A program made the translations under genes and the position numbers. A stretch of DNA of 64,000 nt from Romanomermis culicivorax. Its lineage: Eukaryota > Nematoda > Enoplea > Mermithida > Mermithidae. The DNA lies in contig CAWUHX010000144.1 of NCBI GenBank assembly GCA_963922205.1, forward strand, positions 310,001 through 374,000, read 5' to 3'. The notes under the pieces were generated by a model. The model made no database searches. It had not been told where the DNA came from and saw nothing but the letters and a program-made list of their open reading frames with translations. The stretch's first letter is position 1. The number at the start of each line of letters is the position of its first letter. This document shows positions 58,201-64,000 of the stretch, piece after piece.

Positions 58201-60967
58201 AGTGAAGGTAGACAGGTTAGAAGCGGCGCCTGAGCTAGGAAATAAATAATAATGATTATCAAAGTTATAACCGGCGCGAAGCGCCGGAAAATTTCGAGAT
58301 TATGACCTTCTAAAATCCACCAAAATGCATCTTTCCTATATCCGATATGATCAAACACATGACTCAAAAAATTCTGACAAGCCATTTTGGCTTGTTGGAC
58401 TAAAATTCTACAAGCTATTTTGTCAGTCCAACAAGCCATGGCTTGTAAAATGCTAAAAAAACTATGCTTCCCCTCCAGTCACATGTACGATGCAAAGAAT
58501 TATCAAATGAATTTTTCAGTGGTGAGACTAGAACCTGGAGGAGCTTTTTCTGACCAGATGATGTCGACAAAATCTTTTTGTCCTTTGTACAAAGCTTATC
58601 AAAAAACCTTTGTTCGAAGCCGAAATGTTTGCCTCGTACAAAAAAAAACGCTGATTCTAAAATGACTTGAAGAAACCTTCTTCTTGACCTGAAATTCTTA
58701 TATTTCGTTTCGCTTCAAGAGGTGAGCTCTCATCACCCTTGCTTGAATTAATTCTACTCTGACGTACTTTTTGAGGCTCTGTTAGAAGCTCAAGAGACGA
58801 TTCGCAGCGATGTTCGCAATTTCACCTTCAATTTGGGATACTGTGGAAAATTCTTCGGGCGAAATGGTTATTATGAAGACGAAGGCGATTATCGCTTAGT
58901 TGGTGAGTGTTCGATACATAAAATTTGGCAGTCTTTTAAAACTTCATTGAACTGAAGGCATTTGAAAGAAATTTCTTACATCTACGGTTTGGAAACCCTG
59001 TATTAGCTCGAATCAGATTTTTTAAAATTTGCTGTATTTGTAGAACATGCTCAAAATTTTACTTGGTTTCCACATCAATGGCGCCATAGTCAACCACATC
59101 TGTGGAATTTGACTATGCTAAAAACGTTTATGCGTTATAATGAACGTTTTGCAAAGGTTAGTCTCGGTAGACTCAACAAATTATTCTGGGCTGCATTTGG
59201 TGATTGGTGGAATTATGAGCGCTATCGTGTCGCACTGAACGTTTCATGCGTATTTTGTATATGCTTTTGTGGTTTAAATTTATTCTGTCGTTCAGCTTCA
59301 GCTAATCGGTTCTGGTGGTTTTCGCATTTTTGGAACCATGGCCAAGCCCATGGTAGGAATTTCACTGATCTTGTGGACGACAGCAACCATAATAAATTAT
59401 TTGCTGAGGTAGCTGGTTTTCCTGGTTTCGCTTAATCACTTCTGGCTCATAAACACTGATGCTTAAAATTGAGAATTATCAGTTTTTAGTGATGTGAACT
59501 AAGCTGTTTTTGTTTTATTTTTTTGGCAAATCAGGCCATGCTAATGTTAAGACTAAAACTGCATGCATATTGATATTTGCACGGAAGTTTGAATAATGAT
59601 TATTCTTTCGTGGTGATATGTAACTTTTCAGGAGCATTCTATTCCGATCAAGTGGTCTTATGCAGTTTCACCTCATCATTCGGGAGTTTATCCAATTCAC
59701 GAACCGTTGTATAGAGCATGGAAGCAAATCTGGAATATTACCGTTACGTCTACAGAGCAATACCCTCATTTGCGGCCAGCCAGTCATAGACGGGGTTTCG
59801 TTCATGACAACATCCAGGTTAGTTACAATCATATTGGTTGGAGTAATGTGTAAATCAACACCTAATCAGGTCAAATAATTCGAATTTTCCAGAAGTTGAA
59901 CTTTTTTCGTCGACAAATTTAAGATATTGAGAAAAATTCACTGAATGGTCTCGAAATCGAAACTTAAGAGATCATTTCACATCAATGCCTGTGGAGTGTG
60001 ATTTGCACAGTATCGTTTGTGATATCGATCGAATACTTTCCTCTAAAACTATCGAACCACAATATGCAATAAATGCACTTTACAGTAAAATTCAAATGAA
60101 AAGTTGCCCGCTGTATACGTTTTGTGGTATAATAGGTTTACCTGTTACAATCGATTCTTTCAGCCCACATCGATAATCAGTACGCGGTTCCACCAAATAG
60201 ATTTATGGTAAAAATTAAGAAGGTTTAGCTTGTACGTCTCTGATAAAAGTGGACTCTGACCTTTTCTACAGTAATCGCTGAATCTCGGATCAGAAACAAT
60301 AAATAAGTCATTAGTCTTGTCACACGTTTCAGGTATTGCCTCGTCAAACCTGCGGTTTGTATACTCATACGACTTTGATCGACAATTATCCCGGTGGAAG
60401 AGAGCGTTTAGATTCAAGTATTCAGGGTGGCGAATTGTTTTTTACATTCGTTTTAAATAAGGTAACAACTTGCTGAACAGTTTTTGTCAAAACGATGAAT
60501 CATTTCTCTACTTCATCAATTTTTGGATTTGAGCTAAATCCAAAATCTACTCACCAATTCATCCGCATCAAATAATGTTATTTAAAGTACATTAGGAAGC
60601 AGAAGGAAAATTATAGTTTTCAAAAGAAAACAATTCTTGATAATTTACTACGTTATCTTAGCGTCGCTATATCGCGTAAATATTTTGAATGACGCAAAAA
60701 TTCTCTTTAATATAGTCGAATAAGTTCAAGTCGATCAAACTTTCAAGGTTGTTGTTGATTCCCTTCAATTTTTCATACTTGCAGTTTCTCATCTTCATGA
60801 CTCATCAAAGTAATTACGCTCAAGAACGCTTAGCGTTGTATACGTTCATAAGCGTTTTGCGGTTTATTCGGTGTTACACAAATATTGAGCTTCGATCGAT
60901 CCCACCACCGCTAATGGCCGATAAATACTTTGCACACTATCCAAGTGAAAAAGAGCCTATTTGGGGA
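55259..60967 (+). CDS. NDST: Heparan sulfate N-deacetylase/N-sulfotransferase, N-terminal part
   Basis: A Golgi enzyme that removes acetyl from GlcNAc of heparan sulfate and then N-sulfates it. Six exons in the window: 55259-56305, 58776-58902, 59044-59156, 59632-59817, 60333-60461, 60785-60967, phases consistent, 595 codons, ending at a GTAAGT donor. The N-terminus has a short basic tail and a membrane anchor near residues 23-39 (type II protein). Family landmarks: [15 protein letters not shown] across the end of exon 1, [12 protein letters not shown] in exon 2, [11 protein letters not shown] in exon 3, [13 protein letters not shown] in exon 4, [19 protein letters not shown] in exon 5, and [18 protein letters not shown] in exon 6. 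This covers the deacetylase half. The PAPS-binding sulfotransferase exons were not found before 64000, so they should lie beyond the window. Intron 1 is filled by nested transposons. Confidence 0.92.
57151..58465 (+). mobile_element. CAAGCC-word hAT-like element with the common interior
   Basis: The left end is CCAGGGTTTTTTTACC, then ACAAGCCAAGTGGCTTGT. The right end has GACAAGCCATTTTGGCTTG and CAACAAGCCATGGCTTG before a TAAAAAAACTAT end. Duplication ACTTCCCC (57143-57150) versus GCTTCCCC (58466-58473). The interior is the same roughly 1-kb sequence as in CCACA- and CCCC-word elements, with hairpin CCGGCGCGAAGCGCCGG at 58270-58286. Confidence 0.8.
57942..58164. mobile_element. Complete CATACCTGTA-terminus MITE
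   Basis: 223 bp, starts CATACCTGTACTTGGGG and ends CTTACAGGTATG, with perfect duplication CGTTTAAG at 57934-57941 and 58165-58172. It contains ACCAACTTGGCCAACC, long G and C runs and CCCAACTGGTCGG. It is the cleanest copy of this family in the window. Confidence 0.93.
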
Positions 60968-61068
60968 GTAAGTGTCGATATAGGATAGTAAATAGGGCTA
61001 GATGTTCTTCTATTTCTCAATGTAGTAGTGTGCCAACTAGGGATCCGGCCATTCTTTAGACCTCCGAC

Positions 61069-61702
61069 CAGGCTTTTTTTAGTCATTTTAGGAGCCTGGG
61101 CTCCCAAAAGTTCGAAAATGGCTCCTAAAATTTTACTTCAAGGAGCCAATTTGGCGCCGAAAAATTCAGCTGAAGTTTAACGAATTTTAGTTGTTTTTCT
61201 CTAGTGAACAGATTAAAGACGAAATTTCGGTCGCGAACAACAGTAAGGTCTTACTCGATCAAGAAATCAAGTAGCAAAATTAGATTTTTCATCGATCATC
61301 AAATCAGGCTGAACATTTGGACGTGTTGATGCGTTAGCATAAATGCCACAGCAATTGTAATAATTTTGATTTCGAAAGTGCTTACAAAATATGGGCTAAA
61401 AAAACGCGATATAAAACTGATGATTTTGCTAATAAACGTAATGAATAAACGTCTCGTGTTTTGACTGAAAATATACTTTTTTGATGAGTTCCGTTTTAAA
61501 AGCGAATTCAAAAAATTTGCCCTATCTGTGATACAAGTAAATTTGGATTAAATACAATCAAACTATACGAATTATATAATGCATTAATTTTTATCAAAAG
61601 TGTGCATTGATTATTTATGGCCCCTAAAAATGTCTGTTTGGCTCCTAAAAATTTAGGTCTAGGAGGCATTTGGCCTGTAAATTTTTGATGAAAAAAAGCC
61701 TG
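61069..61702. mobile_element. GGAGCC-word hAT-like element downstream of NDST exon 6
   Basis: 634 bp, starts CAGGCTTTTTTTAGTC and ends GAAAAAAAGCCTG, with perfect duplication CCTCCGAC at 61061-61068 and 61703-61710. Words GGAGCC/GGCTCC with TTTTAGGAGCC units occur at both ends. The interior does not match the common interior. Confidence 0.9.
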
Positions 61703-62134
61703 CCTCCGACTTTTGGGGCGGAAGTAGGGAAAATCATGGCCGTAGACCAGGTCAGATGGTTTTTTTGTAATATGGATCAGAATATGCCAACATTCATCTC
61801 TTTGTGTACATCCTAAAAACCAAATATTCTGCTAGCGTTATCTGCATAATAAACAACGGGCCTACAAAATGCTAATGAACACAGCACGGCTGTGCAATGT
61901 GCTTATATGCTGAAGTTTTTTAACCGCTATATGGTGCTATCTGTCGGCTAGAAAACCAAATAAATAAGCGAGAAATCAATCATTTTTCATAAATATGGAA
62001 GAAATCGGAAAAATCATTTTAATTTCGTGGTTGAAATTGACAATAAAAATTCAAAAATCAGGCAATCAACCGAAATTTGAATTTTCCAATCAACAAAACT
62101 GCCATCCCCTAGCACTGTTTATGAACACCGCACG

Positions 62135-62341
62135 CATACGTGCACAAAGGGTAGGTAGGAAAATCGCGAAACACACCCCCTGAAATTTTTTCAAGGCAGC
62201 TTTTTGATTATTTTTGTTCATATTTTGTATTAAAAACAAGCTTTCAGAATTTTTTGTTTTTTTGCCCGCCCACCCCCCTACCCCGCTGGAAAAAAAGTTC
62301 AAGGACCCTCTCTCCTGGGAAATTCTTGCCGTGCATGTCTG
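62135..62341. mobile_element. CATGCAC-family MITE downstream of NDST exon 6
   Basis: 207 bp, starts CATACGTGCACAAAGG and ends GCCGTGCATGTCTG, with perfect duplication ACCGCACG at 62127-62134 and 62342-62349. Orientation as in the 15654 copy. Confidence 0.9.
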
Positions 62342-62730
62342 ACCGCACGTGTTTACGTTATTTTCGTACATAGAATACAGAATGGAAGATCAGTACCTTT
62401 TTTGAACATATTTTCTATCAGTATTTCTAGAAGTGCTCAACATCTCAGTGGTTTGCATTCTAGGTATGAATTCTCTCTTTCGTTTGGGAGTTTTTCGAGG
62501 TTCGGCCCAAAAACGAAAGTAAAGCTAAGTGCCTCTTATGAGGGAAAGTCTATAGCTGGGCAGCAGAGTTTTTTTGTACTTTACAAACGAAACGGTCCAG
62601 AGTACAAACACCATCTGCTAATAAGACAACAGGGTAAAGCATACAAAAATTCAATTGAAAAGCTCCTGATTCAGTCATGCCTATATTAGAGATGTGCGCC
62701 AAATCCGATTCCCGCTTCTCCCCCACTCTA

Positions 62731-62775
62731 TGCAAGATTGCAGACGGGAAATTGCTTCCCGTCTGCAATCTTGCA
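62731..62775. repeat. Perfect 20-bp hairpin with 5-base loop
   Basis: Arms 62731-62750 and 62756-62775 are exact inverse complements around the loop ATTGC. It lies within unassigned DNA after NDST exon 6, probably still intron. Confidence 0.9.
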
Positions 62776-64000
62776 AAAAGCGCTGTTTCTGCAAATTTCA
62801 GTTTGAATCTAAAAACTTTGAATAGTTTCAACAAACACTTGTGATTTCGAGTACCTATATTGAGAGAATGATTTTATTTATAGTTTGTGATAAGTTAGAC
62901 TTACGGAGTGATTTCTATACGATATGTTATACAGACTGAATTAAATATATTCTGCACAATCGATTTAGTTCTAAGACGGCTTTGTGTTGTAGCTTGTTTT
63001 CTAGGAAAATTGAGTGGGATTTGATATGCCACTTTCCCACAGTTCATTCCTGTTTTATGGACACTAAAGTTAGTAAAACAGTTCAACCCATTTGGAAGCA
63101 CACATGTGTGAGGGGGTTATGGGAGGAACAAGCTTACCCCAAGAGTTTTGGAACTGGAAAGTTTTTTAGGAAAAAAATTTTTTGGTCAACTTTATTGAAT
63201 TTGTTGTCTCAAAAAATACCAAAAAACCAGGTTCTGCCCCCTGTACTCTCCTCAAAATTTCGGAAATAAACATGTATGGTTGGAAAATGTATTGACGCAC
63301 TCAGCTGCAGAATATACTTTTTCACAGACATGGAAAATTTTTCGATGAGAAAGAATGAAAACCTAATATTACAAAAGTGAATTTTTTCAAACTTTAACTC
63401 AAGTTCTCAAAAATATAGTCCACTCCTTTTTCTAGTTGGCAACTTTCCAAGCAAGTATTTTCTTTATTTTTTGCCCCACCGGGGCATTTTTTGATAAAGT
63501 AGTTCACCTCATTTTAGTGGGCCTCAACCATACATGAAAACCTTCGTAGAAAGTTCCCAAAAAAATCGCAGTTGGTTTTCCGAGCTCGTTGATGTGGCAG
63601 CAAAAGAACAAAAATGAAACAAAATCTATGGGCGATAAAGACGGTGAAGTTCTGGATTTTTAAATCTGTCCATTGAAAAGATGAAGGAAATTCCGAACTT
63701 GATGAATTTGTTTTTTTCCTTATCAGTACATACATATTTGATCTTTTCAGCAGTTAGTTCATATCTCAGCTATTTATAAATTTATTAATTTCACCTTGGC
63801 TTGTGAAAATGTACAATCTCTTAATCCGGAGCCAGAAGTTAGCACGGCAGGAGCGCCTGCCGGGGTAAATAATCTTTTCTCCGTCCGTTTCCTATTATCA
63901 AGCTGCTATGTATTGCTAAATGAATCCTTAAATTGCGCGAATAATCAGTGCACGTCAAATGTCAATGTGTGTGGGAATGAAACAAAAATTTTCAAGAATT
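62776..64000. other. Unassigned DNA, probably NDST intron
   Basis: No NDST sulfotransferase motif, repeat border or other gene was recognised. A short palindromic GCCCCACCGGGGC lies at about 63473-63485. The small ORFs have no recognisable product. Confidence 0.4.

Larger units (their letters stand above)
56742..58489. mobile_element. CATACATGTAA-family MITE filling NDST intron 1, split by inserts
   Basis: Left end AATACATTTAGCGGGG, right end CAGTCACATGTACG, perfect duplication ATGCAAAG at 56734-56741 and 58490-58497. Family words ACCATATGGCTAGCC lie at 57048-57062. It is interrupted by the CAAGCC-word element at 57151-58465, itself interrupted at 57942-58164. The nest takes up about 1.75 kb of the 2.47-kb intron. 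Confidence 0.85.

Overview
This is AT-rich nuclear DNA from an animal. Genes are split by GT-AG introns, there is an env-bearing Ty3/gypsy retroelement, and a heparan sulfate N-deacetylase/N-sulfotransferase (NDST) gene implies a metazoan. Degenerate TTAGGC-type tracts, the telomere unit of nematodes, hint at a nematode-like ecdysozoan, but this is weak evidence. I saw no bacterial operons, CRISPR array, rRNA or tRNA.

Host genes, all on the plus strand: an MFSD4-type major facilitator transporter (15033-25066, eight exons, first exon unresolved), a complete four-exon riboflavin kinase (49710-51357), and the N-terminal and deacetylase half of an NDST (55259-60967, six exons, continuing beyond the window). 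A two-exon 3' gene end with a SAP-like motif (35411-36710) is a weaker candidate. The three recognised genes do not form a pathway; they are islands in repeat DNA.

Retroelement: 25630-34941 is a Ty3/gypsy endogenous-retrovirus-like element with about 900-bp LTRs. Its order is LTR-gag-env-protease/RT/RNase H/integrase-LTR. The env-like membrane glycoprotein sits between gag and pol, not after pol. Gag and env are open; pol has one frameshift and in-frame TGA codons.

Most of the rest is a museum of short non-autonomous DNA transposons. Many show exact 8-bp target duplications (hAT-like), many are nested two to four deep, and none has a transposase in the window. Their termini are CASYG or CAGGG plus a T run, followed by arrays of one short word in both orientations. 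The key observation is that the same roughly 1-kb interior occurs with different words (CCACA, CCCC, TGCAC, CAAGCC, CCTCA). Within a copy the word is changed together at equivalent places in both ends while the A/T spacers are kept. Other interiors carry GTGCC, TTGCAC, CCGGCC, GGAGCC, AACCA or GAGCGAAT words. A GC palindrome containing the ultra-stable mini-hairpin GCGAAGC lies inside many of these repeats.

Layout: 1-1401 nested repeats; 1521-2733 GAGCGAAT element; 3794-8320 nest; 8321-9650 transposase relic and repeats; 9651-12302 triple nest; 12303-13940 mixed repeats; 13941-15032 unassigned; 15033-25066 transporter with repeat-filled introns; 25630-34941 retroelement; 34942-36840 low-repeat region with candidate gene; 36841-49709 repeats with a four-deep nest at 38758-43876; 49710-51357 riboflavin kinase; 51358-55258 decayed repeats; 55259-64000 NDST with transposon-filled introns.
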